Source: Chitinophaga sp. HK235
GTDB taxonomy: Bacteria; Bacteroidota; Bacteroidia; Chitinophagales; Chitinophagaceae
Direction of reading: 5' to 3'
Length of the DNA: 64,000 bases
Assembly: GCF_018255755.1 (NCBI RefSeq)
Contig: NZ_CP073766.1
Span: 5,888,501 to 5,952,500, forward strand
This document shows, in pieces, positions 26,099 through 34,402 of the stretch. The translations under genes were made by a program, and so were the position numbers. How positions within the stretch are numbered: the first letter of the stretch is position 1; the number at the start of each line of letters is the position of its first letter. The notes beneath the pieces are model-generated. The model was not told the DNA's origin. It searched no databases and worked only from the letters and a program-made list of their open reading frames with translations.

Positions 26099-27658
26099 TT
26101 ACTGAAGTTTATCAGCGATCATATTGGCTACGCGTTCCCCATCCATGGCGGCAGACACGATACCGCCGGCATATCCGGCACCTTCTCCGCAGGGATAGAG
26201 TCCTGCCAGCTGCGGATGTTCGAGGGTATCGTTGTCGCGGGGAATCCGCACTGGTGAAGAGGTACGTGATTCGGTGGCAACGAGGATAGCGTTGTCGGAA
26301 TAGTATCCTTTTATTTTCCGGCCGAATGCTTTGAAAGCGCCTGCCAGCCGCTGGTGTACAGCTGCGGGCAATACGGTGCGCAGGTCCGTGCTGTTGACGC
26401 CGGGCAGGTAGGAACATTCGGGCAGGGAGGAAGATATTTTTCCCTTAACGAAATCTGTCATGCGTTGTGCGGGAGCTACAAACAGTCCACCACCGGCGAT
26501 GAAGGCCTGTTTTTCTACGGCCTGCTGGTAATACATGGCTGCAAGCGGGCCATGGTGGGCAAACGGGGCGAAATCGGATTCATCTACAGTGACCACCATA
26601 CCGGAGTTGGCGAAGGGGTTGTTGCGTTTGGAAGGTGACCAGCCGTTGACAACCAGTTCACCGGGATCTGTAGCTGCAGGGGCGATGATACCGCCGGGGC
26701 ACATACAGAAAGAGAATACACCGCGGCCTTCCACTTGTTCCACCAGGCTATAGCTGGCAGGAGGAAGGTATTCTCCACGGAGGTCGCAATGGTATTGAGC
26801 GCTGTCTATCAGTTCCTGCGGGTGTTCTACCCTGACGCCGAGGGCGAAGGGTTTGGCTTCGAGCAGGATGTTTTGCTGATGTAGCATGATAAATATATCC
26901 CTGGCAGAGTGGCCGGTGGCGAGGATTACCTGCTTAGCTTCGAAAGTCTGGCCGGTGGCGGTTTGTACGCCGGTGACAGTGCTGTTGTGTATAAGCAGGC
27001 TGCTAACTTTTTGTTCGAAGTGGACTTCTCCGCCTGCAGCGATGATCTGTTCGCGCATAGCGGTGATGATATGCGGGAGTTTATTGGTACCGATGTGGGG
27101 ATGGGCATCGATCATGATTTTTTCTTCGGCACCGAAGTGAACGAAGATATTGAGGATGCGGTTGATATCGCCGCGTTTGTTAGAACGGGTGTATAGTTTG
27201 CCGTCGGAATAGGTGCCGGCGCCGCCTTCTCCGAAGCAGTAGTTGGATTCGGGGTTGACGATACCGGTTTTATTAAGAGAGGCGAGGTCTCGGCGGCGGG
27301 CGCGTACATCTTTTCCGCGTTCGAGGATGATAGGTTTAATACCTACCTCGATGAGGCGTAATGCGGCGAAGAGGCCGGCGGGGCCTGCTCCGGCGATGAT
27401 GACGCAGGGTGCATTGGCCGGGAGTTGTTGATACACCGGGTGTGCATGAACTCTTTCATGGAAAGGTTCATTGACAAATACGAGCAGGGTAAGGATGAAA
27501 TAGACCTGTCTGGAGCGTGCGTCTATAGAGCGTTTGAGCAGGTGGTAGCCGGTGATGGAATTGGGTTTGACACCAAGTGCGGCAGCGGCCGCTGTTGTGA
27601 TATGGGACGGATGAGCTGCATCGGCTGGCGTCAGCTTCAGAGAGATTTGTTGTTGCAT
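26099..27658 (-). CDS. NAD(P)/FAD-dependent oxidoreductase (COG2509-type)
   Basis: A 519-residue flavoprotein. The dinucleotide-binding motif VIIAGAGPAGLFAALRLIE is near residue 86, preceded by an N-terminal domain that resembles an RNA-binding-like fold seen in this family. GEGGAGTYSDGKLYTRSNKR and the late YPCGEGAGYAGGIVSAAMDG are hallmark motifs of uncharacterised FAD-dependent dehydrogenases. The reaction is unknown. Transcribed alone. Confidence 0.88.
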   Translation of the reverse strand: MQQQISLKLTPADAAHPSHITTAAAAALGVKPNSITGYHLLKRSIDARSRQVYFILTLLVFVNEPFHERVHAHPVYQQLPANAPCVIIAGAGPAGLFAALRLIEVGIKPIILERGKDVRARRRDLASLNKTGIVNPESNYCFGEGGAGTYSDGKLYTRSNKRGDINRILNIFVHFGAEEKIMIDAHPHIGTNKLPHIITAMREQIIAAGGEVHFEQKVSSLLIHNSTVTGVQTATGQTFEAKQVILATGHSARDIFIMLHQQNILLEAKPFALGVRVEHPQELIDSAQYHCDLRGEYLPPASYSLVEQVEGRGVFSFCMCPGGIIAPAATDPGELVVNGWSPSKRNNPFANSGMVVTVDESDFAPFAHHGPLAAMYYQQAVEKQAFIAGGGLFVAPAQRMTDFVKGKISSSLPECSYLPGVNSTDLRTVLPAAVHQRLAGAFKAFGRKIKGYYSDNAILVATESRTSSPVRIPRDNDTLEHPQLAGLYPCGEGAGYAGGIVSAAMDGERVANMIADKLQ

Positions 27659-27729
27659 GAAAAAACTAGTTAGGGAGTTATCCTAAAAAGAGTTATAAAT
27701 TATAAATTTTGCATGGTTGGCCTATAACG

Positions 27730-27777
27730 AAGAGCTTAGCGGATAATGTATATCATATCATTATACGCTAAGCTCTT
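27730..27777 (-). terminator. Hairpin after the DUF3127 gene
   Basis: A 19-bp stem with a single mismatch (AAGAGCTTAGCG... pairs with ...CGCTAAGCTCTT) and a 10-nt loop, 27 bp after the DUF3127 stop. No clear T-tract on either side. Confidence 0.6.
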
Positions 27778-27804
27778 GGCAATAAGGTGTTATTCCGGGA
27801 TGGA

Positions 27805-28188
27805 TTAAAACGGCAGATCGTCGCCACCATCGTTGCCACCAGCGGGCATTTGCGGTGCATTGTAGTTAGGCATTGGGTCTGCACCAGCGGGAGCAGCCAT
27901 TACAGATTCCATACGCCATGCGTCCAGGTTGGTGATGTAGTTAACTTTACCATCTTTTTCCCATCTGGTGCCTTTGATATTGAAATAAACTTTAACGTTT
28001 TCACCTTCATTGAACCGGTCAACGATACCTGTACGGTCCTGTACGGACTGGAATTTGATATAGTTGTTGATAACACGGCCATTGATATCATCGGATTTCT
28101 CGATAACGAACTCTCTTGTTTTAAAAGTTTCGCTGCGTTGTACCGTGTTGTACTTCACAATCAGCTTTCCGGTAATTTCAAAACTCAT
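27805..28188 (-). CDS. DUF3127 OB-fold protein with SSB-like tail
   Basis: A 127-residue protein. Residues 1-95 form a small beta-rich domain (FEITGKLIVKYNTVQRSETF, REFVIEKSD, DNINGR-like loop, VKVYFNIKGTRWEKDGKV) matching the Bacteroidota DUF3127 family, thought to adopt an OB fold. The C-terminus is a Pro/Gly/Asn-rich linker that ends in DDLPF, almost the same as the DDIPF tip by which single-stranded-DNA-binding protein recruits repair partners. Divergent from dnaA. I infer a role in DNA replication or repair; function is unproven. Confidence 0.85.
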   Translation of the reverse strand: MSFEITGKLIVKYNTVQRSETFKTREFVIEKSDDINGRVINNYIKFQSVQDRTGIVDRFNEGENVKVYFNIKGTRWEKDGKVNYITNLDAWRMESVMAAPAGADPMPNYNAPQMPAGGNDGGDDLPF

Positions 28189-28744
28189 AAAAATTTAATT
28201 TAAAATTCAGAAGGATCAAAGATACAGCATTCAGCCAAGTGCGGGCAAATATTTTTTATTTAAACCCTGCGCGGGATATGTAAAAAAATTATCTGGTAAT
28301 AACTAATTACAAACACATTTTTTTAAATGGAGATACTAACATAGTTTTGCACCCTCGCAGAAAAAATTGTGAATATCTCACCTGTTTTCTGTGCTTGATT
28401 TTTTTGCGATGAGAAGGTGCGATATTATTTTATCAGTTATATATCCATATTTATGATAAAGAGGACAATGAGAGAGGCAAAGATGTTGCTAATCAACAGT
28501 ATTTATGGTACTTAAAATCGTGCAACGTTAGTGCTGTAAAGCACTGGCAGCAGGGCATGGCACAGTATTGACACACTGTTGTCCGGAGAATATAAACAAG
28601 GGTAGATAAATTTTTTTTTTCAACATTTTCTACAGATATTCGTCGTCCTGTCTGAAAATTTTTCAACATCCTGCGTTGAGGAATTTAGAATTCGAGAACT
28701 AAGCAGCATCCTTAATTAAGAAACAACTAATTTTTTTTATCTCA
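28189..28744. other. dnaA upstream region
   Basis: A 556-base AT-rich gap between the divergent DUF3127 gene and dnaA. TAGTTTTG at 28342-28349 is a perfect Bacteroidota -7 element and would give a leader of nearly 390 nt for dnaA. TTTTCAACA-type sequences near 28618 and 28660 are weak DnaA-box resemblances; I see no cluster of good TTATCCACA boxes, so an origin cannot be claimed. Confidence 0.45.
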
Positions 28745-30178
28745 ATGAATAAAACTTGCGAACAAGTTTGGGAAAGGTGTCTTAATATAATTAGGGATAT
28801 TGTGGAATGGCAGCCGTTTAAAACTTGGTTTGAACCTATTAAGCCCATTAAACTTGAAAACAATGTTTTAACCATCCAGGTCCCCAGCCAATTCTTTTAT
28901 GAATATCTTGAAGAGCATTATGTGGGATTGTTAGGGAAAACAATTAAAAGAGAATTAGGTAAAGAAGCCCGGTTGGAATACCGCATTGTAGTAGAGAACG
29001 GTACACCACATCAGCATCCCAGAACGGTCAATATGCCGACGCAGTTTGTCAAACCCCAGAAAGATAATGAGGTTGACTTCCCGCTAACAATACATAATCC
29101 GGTTAAGAATCCTTTTGTAATCCCTGGTATCAAACGGGTACAGATCGATTCGCAGCTGAATCCCAACTATACGTTTGACGCGTATATTGAAGGAGATTGT
29201 AATCGTGTGGCACGCCGTGCAGGAAAAACGGTGGCGGAAAAACCAGGTGGTACTTCCTTCAACCCACTCGTTATTTACGGTGGTGTAGGATTAGGAAAGA
29301 CACACCTCGCACAGGCCGTGGGCAATGAAGTAAAGCGTATTCATCCGAATAAGGCTGTACTGTATGTGAGCGCGGAAAAATTTATCAATCAGTTTATTGA
29401 TCACTCTAAAAATAATATCATCAACGATTTCATTCACTTCTATCAACTGATAGATGTACTGATCGTAGATGACATCCAGTTCTTTGCCCGCGCAGAAAAA
29501 ACACAGGACGCGTTTTTCGCGATCTTCAACCATCTGCATCAATCCGGCAAACAACTGATCCTTACTTCCGATAAAGCACCCAAAGACCTGGACGGTGTGC
29601 AGGAACGCCTGTTGAGCCGCTTCCGCTGGGGCCTCAGCGCTGATATCCAGATCCCTGATTTTGAAACCAGAATGGAAATTCTGGAACTCAAAATGAGAAA
29701 CGATGGACTGGAAATGCCCAAGGAAGTAGTGAAATACGTGGCCTATAATATCCAGACTAACGTACGTGAACTTGAAGGTGCCCTCATCTCCCTGCTGGCG
29801 CAGTCTTCCCTGAACCGCAAAGAGATTGATCTGGAACTCGCTAAAAGAGTACTGAAGTCTTTCGTCAAAACTTCTTCCAAAGAAATCACCATCGAAAGTA
29901 TTCAGAAAATGGTCTGCGAATACTTTGATGTACCATACGATAAACTGCTGCAGAAAACACGCAAACGCGAAATCGTACAGGCGAGACAGATAACCATGTA
30001 CCTGGCTAAATCATTTACAAAAAATTCCCTGAAAACCATCGGAGAACACTTCGGCGGAAGGGACCATACTACCGTGATCCACAGCTGTCAGACCGTAAAA
30101 GACCTGATGGACACCGATAATAATTTCCGTGACAGCGTCATCGAATTACAGCAAAAAGTACAGCTGGCTGCTATGTAA
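28745..30178 (+). CDS. dnaA: Chromosomal replication initiator DnaA
   Basis: A 477-residue initiator. Domain I (1-90) begins CEQVWERCLNIIRDIV. A linker precedes the AAA+ domain with Walker A YGGVGLGKTHLAQAVGNE near residue 178 and Walker B DVLIVDDIQFFA. Sensor-2 and lid follow, then domain IV with the DNA-binding signature GGRDHTTVIHS near residue 436. Length and order are normal. A strong terminator follows at once. Confidence 0.98.
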   Translation: MNKTCEQVWERCLNIIRDIVEWQPFKTWFEPIKPIKLENNVLTIQVPSQFFYEYLEEHYVGLLGKTIKRELGKEARLEYRIVVENGTPHQHPRTVNMPTQFVKPQKDNEVDFPLTIHNPVKNPFVIPGIKRVQIDSQLNPNYTFDAYIEGDCNRVARRAGKTVAEKPGGTSFNPLVIYGGVGLGKTHLAQAVGNEVKRIHPNKAVLYVSAEKFINQFIDHSKNNIINDFIHFYQLIDVLIVDDIQFFARAEKTQDAFFAIFNHLHQSGKQLILTSDKAPKDLDGVQERLLSRFRWGLSADIQIPDFETRMEILELKMRNDGLEMPKEVVKYVAYNIQTNVRELEGALISLLAQSSLNRKEIDLELAKRVLKSFVKTSSKEITIESIQKMVCEYFDVPYDKLLQKTRKREIVQARQITMYLAKSFTKNSLKTIGEHFGGRDHTTVIHSCQTVKDLMDTDNNFRDSVIELQQKVQLAAM

Positions 30179-30202
30179 AGCCAATCCCCATGACCTATTT
30201 AT

Positions 30203-30240
30203 GTAATGCCGTTCCTCTACAGGACGGCATTACTTTTTTA
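30203..30240 (+). terminator. dnaA terminator
   Basis: GTAATGCCGTTCCT and AGGACGGCATTAC pair with one bulged T around a CTAC loop, then TTTTTTATTTTT. It lies 24 bp after the dnaA stop. Confidence 0.9.
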
Positions 30241-30273
30241 TTTTTATATTTTATGCCGGCTTAAACCCTTTCC

Positions 30274-30616
30274 ATGAACATTCGCATCATCATTTAGCCG
30301 CTGCTATTGTTTGTCAGCGTGGTCTTTTATCGTATCAGCAGCCAGCGGGAAGAAAAACTGTTTGCAGAACAAGGCGTGGCAACAGTAGGGACCATTGAAG
30401 GCGGGATATATCGTACTCATCGAGGTGGTGCGACCGAAAATATAATCGTCCGTTTTACCACACACGATAAAAAACAGCTCGAACTGTATGGTTACAGAGC
30501 TGGAGAAGCAGGTAAACCGCACTACAAAGACGAGCCTGTATCTCCGGGAATATCCTCATATTTACCGGTTGGCCTATGATAGCAGCACCATTTTCCCCGG
30601 GAAAATCCTTTTTTAA
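30274..30616 (+). pseudogene. Decayed small membrane protein gene (DUF3592-like)
   Basis: From an ATG at 30274 the frame reads MNIRIII, then TAG at 30295, then PLLLFVSVVFYRISSQ in the same frame, so a nonsense codon splits the hydrophobic N-terminal helix. The same frame continues as ATVGTIEGGIYRTHRGG and IVRFTTHDKKQLELYG. Near 30530-30545 the plausible protein moves into the +1 frame (LREYPHIYRLAYDSST, FPGKILF, TAA at 30614), while the original frame runs to a stop at 30577. The pattern membrane helix, ATVGTI..., IVRFTT... resembles DUF3592 proteins. Two lesions argue for a pseudogene rather than a sequencing error. Confidence 0.6.
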
Positions 30617-30849
30617 ATAATGCCCTATAAAAAAAATGAAAAAGCTGGAAGGCCCCGGCAATTTAAAATTAGAAAAGATCGGCGGCAGATTTAAATTATT
30701 GGGTACTACTCAGCAAACCCTTTTCCAGAAAGAGTTTTATTCGTTGCTGATACAGTATGAAAGGCCACGCAGATCCGCTTTCGCCTGTTCCACTCCCCCT
30801 CCTGAAACTCGTTTTTTCAAAAAAAAAATCTAAAAAAAATGAAAATGCT

Positions 30850-30880
30850 TTTGGTGAATATAAAACTTTTCCTATTTTTG
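30850..30880 (+). promoter_or_regulatory. tRNA-Ser promoter
   Basis: TTTG (30850-30853), exactly 19 bp, then TATTTTTG (30873-30880): a perfect Bacteroidota housekeeping promoter. The tRNA starts 22 bases later. Confidence 0.85.
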
Positions 30881-30902
30881 CAACCCCTTCAGGGATATAC
30901 AC

Positions 30903-30991
30903 GGTGAGGTGCCTGAGTGGCCGAAAGGAACGGTTTGCTAAACCGTCGTACGGGTTAAACTGTACCGAGGGTTCGAATCCCTCCCTCACCG
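30903..30991 (+). tRNA. tRNA-Ser(GCT)
   Basis: Acceptor arms GGTGAGG and CCTCACC pair perfectly, with discriminator G. The anticodon loop TTGCTAA in the arm CGGTTTGCTAAACCG gives anticodon GCT (codons AGC/AGU). A long variable arm (TCGTACGGGTTAAACTGTACCGA) marks class II, and the T loop is GGGTTCGAATCCC. CCA is not encoded. Confidence 0.95.
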
Positions 30992-30995
30992 CAGG

Positions 30996-31037
30996 AAAGG
31001 GACCAATCAGCTTCATGATGATTGGTCCCTTTTTCAT
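30996..31037 (+). terminator. tRNA-Ser terminator
   Basis: Perfect 14-bp stem (AAAGGGACCAATCA with TGATTGGTCCCTTT) followed by TTCATTT, 4 bp after the tRNA. Confidence 0.85.
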
Positions 31038-31042
31038 TTGGT

Positions 31043-31062
31043 CCCAGGACTAAAGTCCTGGG
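31043..31062. repeat. Dispersed palindrome CCCAGGACT-AA-AGTCCTGGG
   Basis: A perfect 9-bp inverted repeat with a 2-nt spacer. An almost identical copy lies at 58316-58334 in this window, in a different intergenic setting, so it is probably a dispersed genomic repeat. Confidence 0.65.
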
Positions 31063-31214
31063 CTATTGTTGTAGCAGATTGCATCTCTCCCGTTCCTCTT
31101 GCTTCACTCGACACACTGCTGCGCTGTAAACCGGACTATCCATTTTTTCCTGATTGGTGTACAGGTATCGTTCATATGAAAAGTAGTTTTGTATAGAAAT
31201 TGAATCCTACTGAT

Positions 31215-31766
31215 ATGAATATAAATACACAGCCTACGCTCGGGAATGAAAACCTGTTGTTAATACCCCTGCAGGAATCAGATTTTGAAGCCCTTTACGA
31301 GACGGCTTCCGATGAAAAGATATGGGAGCAGCATCCAAATAAAGACCGCTGGAAAAGAGAGGAATTTCAGCGTTTTTTTGAAGGCGCCATAAAGAGTGGC
31401 GGAGCCTTTAAAATCATTGATAAAAAAACAGGGGCAGTAGCCGGAAGCACCCGTTTCTACGATTATAATCCATCTGACAACAGTATCATGATCGGCTATA
31501 CGTTTTATGCTACCCGTTATTGGGGCAAAGGATTAAATCCTGTGGTGAAGCACCTGATGCTGGATTATATTTTTCAGTATGTGGATAGTGTGTATTTCCA
31601 TGTAGGTGCTTCCAATGTCCGTTCACAGATAGCCATGACCAGGTTGGGAGCCAGAAAGGTGAGAGAAGAAGATGTAGCCTATTATGGCGAAGCAACCAGG
31701 CATAATTTCGTGTATCAGATCACCAAAGAAGAGTATACCGAAAAACAGGCAACAGATAAGTCCTGA
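31215..31766 (+). CDS. GNAT family N-acetyltransferase (RimJ/RimL-like)
   Basis: A 183-residue enzyme when started at MNINTQPTLGNENLLLIPL (ATG at 31215; the frame also permits a TTG at 31200). The GNAT fold shows AGSTRFYDYNPSDNSIMIGY for strands 3-4, RYWGKGLNPVVKHLMLDY for the acetyl-CoA-binding loop (its usual R/Q-x-x-G-x-G/A pattern), and ASNVRSQIAMTRLGARKVRE near the end. It transfers acetyl from acetyl-CoA to an amine, perhaps of a ribosomal protein or small molecule. Substrate unknown. Confidence 0.88.
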   Translation: MNINTQPTLGNENLLLIPLQESDFEALYETASDEKIWEQHPNKDRWKREEFQRFFEGAIKSGGAFKIIDKKTGAVAGSTRFYDYNPSDNSIMIGYTFYATRYWGKGLNPVVKHLMLDYIFQYVDSVYFHVGASNVRSQIAMTRLGARKVREEDVAYYGEATRHNFVYQITKEEYTEKQATDKS

Positions 31767-31929
31767 TGGAGAAATCTCCGTTTTTTAGTATCTTCATCCT
31801 TCGTGAAAAATCTTTTTTCCATATTCATTTTCTTCTCTCCTGCTAATCTCTTTCAACTGGCAGGTGTTACGCCATTCATCAGTGGCAGACTGTACTCCTT
31901 TTCAAATTATAAAGACTTCAATAATTAAT

Positions 31930-31960
31930 CCCCGCTCCGTTAGTTACTGACGGAACAGGG
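31930..31960 (+). terminator. Possible hairpin terminator
   Basis: CCCCGCTCCGT pairs with ACGGAACAGGG (9 of 11 positions) around TAGTTACTG, then ATATTTA. It lies downstream of a GTG-initiated 41-codon frame (31803-31928) that I do not trust as a gene, and just before the truncated GreA/Rnk-like ORF. Confidence 0.35.
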
Positions 31961-31966
31961 ATATTT

Positions 31967-32176
31967 ATGTATGGCTATACGGTAAACCGGATTAATCTGG
32001 AATACAAGCTGATGCCGCCAGGTGAGGCCGATGAGCATAATGGAAATATCTCCGCGCTGTCGTTGTTTGGCCTGGCTTTGATGGGGTTACAGGAAGGTGA
32101 AAGTTTTACCTGGCAGTTGTCGGGCAGAAAAAAATACTATGCTGTAGTGGCGGTGAGGAACAATGCGTTTGTGTAA
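31967..32176 (+). pseudogene. Truncated GreA/GreB-Rnk-like C-terminal domain
   Basis: A 69-codon frame. HNGNISALSLFGLALMGLQ and GESFTWQL match the GreA/GreB C-terminal domain as found in Rnk-type regulators (GxISxLSPxGxALLGxxxGD). Those proteins are usually about 130-160 residues, with an N-terminal half before this domain; here the ORF starts directly at the domain and no N-terminal half is visible upstream. It is either a degraded gene or a very short stand-alone domain. An intact start codon keeps the second option open. Confidence 0.55.
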
Positions 32177-32285
32177 ACGGTAAGGAATGACTGGATGAAC
32201 CCATGTTGACGGTTGAAATATAAACCTGCCTGCGGGAAGGGTATATTTCAGCCGTCAACAGTTTTTCAGGGTGAATATTGCGGGG

Positions 32286-32621
32286 TTAATGTTTCCGCCG
32301 GGACTTTTTCTTTTCTGTTGTTGTTATTTTTTCGGATGTCCCGTTATTCCCGTAGTTACCGCCAATGCTATCATTGGTCCGGCTGTTTCGTGCAATGTCA
32401 GGTATACCGGCTGCCAGGTTTTCGGCTAGTGGTTTGAAGAGGTGGGCACGTACATTGCTCTGGCTGTCGAGTATTTCCTGCAGCCGTATTACTTCAGGGC
32501 TCGCCCACATTTCTGCCAGAAAAAGGCTGTCCCGCTGCCGGGGTGTGTTTGCAGACATATTGTTTTGTGCAACAGCCTTCATGGAAATAGAACAAACAAG
32601 CATGAAAACGATCTTTTTCAT
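32286..32621 (-). CDS. Small secreted hypothetical protein
   Basis: A 111-residue protein when started at MKKIVFMLVCSISMKAVAQN (ATG at 32621), which is a clear signal peptide with cleavage after AVAQ. The mature part contains RDSLFLAEMWASPEVIRLQE and ends in a basic KKKSRRKH tail. No known domain recognised. Nothing in the immediate neighbourhood suggests a role. Confidence 0.55.
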   Translation of the reverse strand: MKKIVFMLVCSISMKAVAQNNMSANTPRQRDSLFLAEMWASPEVIRLQEILDSQSNVRAHLFKPLAENLAAGIPDIARNSRTNDSIGGNYGNNGTSEKITTTEKKKSRRKH

Positions 32622-32648
32622 AATCTCAATAGTCGATTGATTCATCAC

Positions 32649-33034
32649 GGTTTGTATTCCCGCAATAATGGTGAAAAAAAGGGTGTACGATTATCTCATA
32701 GGAGGTATAGAGAATAGCTAGTTGGTAATGTTCCTCAAAAGTACAATCACCTTACGCAGTGTATTTACGTAATCATCAAAAAAACTAAGATTCATGAATA
32801 TGCGGTGGAAGGACTGAGACCAGCCTTTGTGGGCCAGTGAAAAGCCTGGTGGGTAAGGCTCACACCACAAAGCCCCGCAGGCTTTATTGGTAGTGTGAGC
32901 CTGAAGTTAACGTGTATCCACGTTTTCGCAGTGAGGGATCGTGTCAATATCCCTGCATCACTGAAAAAACAATAAAGTAAGCAATAGTATTGTATTGGTT
33001 TTCATGATATTTCTGGTTATTGGGGATAAATATT
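32649..33034. other. Intergenic region with three consecutive hairpins
   Basis: No gene seen. Three hairpins follow each other: AGGCTCACAC/GTGTGAGCCT (32856-32902) with an inner AAAGCC/GGCTTT; CGTG-TATC-CACG (32911-32922); and CAGTGA...TCACTG with an inner GGGAT/ATCCC (32929-32963). This could be an unrecognised structured RNA or the remains of a mobile element. Confidence 0.5.
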
Positions 33035-34099
33035 TCACTTCATATCTTCCACCATCATATTCCTGATCTTTTTCTCAAACACAAAAGCCCTGGCCATATC
33101 CCGGGTATCCCAGGATACGTTTTCCAGTACGATTACACTGGTTTGGGTGGCGGGGTAATAAAAGTTGATGCAGGTGGTGGCAGCAGCCGGCATATTGGCG
33201 GCGCCGCTATGTCCCAGTTCTGTGAGCGTTCCCGGATGTGCGATCTGTATGCCATCGCCATAGTCTACAGGGCCCCAGGTGGGATGGTCGCGGTGAGAGA
33301 AAGAAGTAGTGAAGATTTTGTATAGACTGTCAGGCAGTATCCTTCCGTTGTGCAGTGCTTCATTCCACAGGAGCAGGTCGCGGGCGTTGGAGATAATACC
33401 GCCGGCAGGGGCGAGCATTTTCATGAAGGTTACATCAGCGCCGGTGGGGATGAGCTGGCGGGTGCTGTCTTCCAGAAAACTTTTCAGGACGATAGGTTTG
33501 TTGCCCGGGGCATAACTGTTTCTCATCCCGGCCTTGCTAAAGAGGTCCGCCACCAGTGTGTTATAGGGTTTACCGGTTACTTTTTCAAGGATCTCACCTA
33601 ACAGCGAGTAACCGATATTGGAATAGGCAAATTGTGAACCTGGTTTAAATGCCAGTGGTCTGTCAGGCCAGATGATACCAGAGACATGATTGAGCAGATG
33701 TTGTACCGTGACGGTATCTTTCCAGCGTTGAGGGATGTTGTGGAGATAACGGCCAATAGGCGCCTGCAGGTCCAGATGCTTTTCCGCGGCCTCCTGTAGT
33801 ACCAGTACACCGGTCACTTGTTTGCTGACAGAACCTATCACAAACTGTTCATCGGATTGAAGCGGTATTTTGTGTGCAGCATCGGAAAAACCATAACAGC
33901 GGGAATATAGGATTCTGCCATTGCGGGCAATGAGGATAACGCCGTTGAAGGGACGTCCCAGGTCTGTTTTTATCAGGGTGTCTATACGGGCGATGACTGC
34001 AGGACTTTGCCCGCTGGCTGGCATAACGGAAATCAACAGGGCCGCAGCGAGGGCACGCTGACAAGTCCGCCTGATCAGGGCAGGGGAAAAAATTTTCAT
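33035..34099 (-). CDS. Serine hydrolase, beta-lactamase/PBP4-like family
   Basis: A 354-residue secreted protein (signal peptide ALAAALLISVMPASGQ). The active-site SxxK is SVSK in FVIGSVSKQVTG near residue 88. YSN in SQFAYSNIGYSLLGE near 156 supplies the second catalytic motif, and the third (HSG-like) appears as LGHSGAANM near 286. The family includes class C beta-lactamases, D-aminopeptidases and esterases, so an antibiotic-resistance role is not implied. Divergent from the sulfatase operon. Confidence 0.88.
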   Translation of the reverse strand: MKIFSPALIRRTCQRALAAALLISVMPASGQSPAVIARIDTLIKTDLGRPFNGVILIARNGRILYSRCYGFSDAAHKIPLQSDEQFVIGSVSKQVTGVLVLQEAAEKHLDLQAPIGRYLHNIPQRWKDTVTVQHLLNHVSGIIWPDRPLAFKPGSQFAYSNIGYSLLGEILEKVTGKPYNTLVADLFSKAGMRNSYAPGNKPIVLKSFLEDSTRQLIPTGADVTFMKMLAPAGGIISNARDLLLWNEALHNGRILPDSLYKIFTTSFSHRDHPTWGPVDYGDGIQIAHPGTLTELGHSGAANMPAAATTCINFYYPATQTSVIVLENVSWDTRDMARAFVFEKKIRNMMVEDMK

Positions 34100-34402
34100 G
34101 AAACGGAGTTGAGGATGTTAGCAGATGGTTTTATGCTTCACGTAAGTTACGCCGACTTCCCGATTTCTTCCAAACAAAATTGATGCACGCTAAAAAAATC
34201 TTATAACTATTAGTCTACAAATATTGTGTACTAATAAAAATAGTCTTACTTTTACCCCGTTGTTATCAGAACAGGCACTGAAAACCACCATCTATATACA
34301 GCAGAACCAGCCCTGGTACAGTTTTTAGCACCACCCAATAAAACTGTAGGGCACCAACAGTGCTTCCAGCAACATTTTTCTTCAACACTAAATTTTATTT
34401 AG
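34100..34402. other. Shared promoter region and 5' leader of the sulfatase operon
   Basis: Between the serine-hydrolase start and the Cys-rich leader peptide. Contains the promoter at 34224-34254 and about 140 nt of untranslated leader. CAGTTTTTAGCACC and AAAACTGTAGGGCACC near 34320-34350 suggest additional base pairing. No other ORF seen. Confidence 0.45.
34224..34254 (+). promoter_or_regulatory. Candidate promoter of the sulfatase operon
   Basis: TTG at 34224-34226, 20 bp spacer, TACTTTTA at 34247-34254; seven of eight -7 positions match TAnnTTTG. It would start a leader of about 340 nt before SusC, which includes the Cys-rich peptide. Confidence 0.5.

Noticed and set aside
28600..28740. 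Chromosomal origin next to dnaA
   Set aside because: AT-rich, but only weak TTTTCAACA matches and no cluster of DnaA boxes; dnaA is not always at the origin in Bacteroidota.
30636..30833. 65-codon ORF before tRNA-Ser (MKKLEGPGNLKLEKIGG)
   Set aside because: No domain, biased tail with poly-Lys from an A-run, and it overlaps the region leading to the tRNA promoter. Possibly a remnant, but not supportable as a gene.
31803..31928. GTG-initiated 41-codon ORF (MKNLFSIFIFFSPANLFQ)
   Set aside because: Signal-like start, but very short, GTG-initiated and without homology I can see; could be chance.
33035..34099. Serine hydrolase as an antibiotic-resistance beta-lactamase
   Set aside because: SxxK/YxN motifs are shared by many esterases and peptidases; nothing in the locus indicates beta-lactam response.
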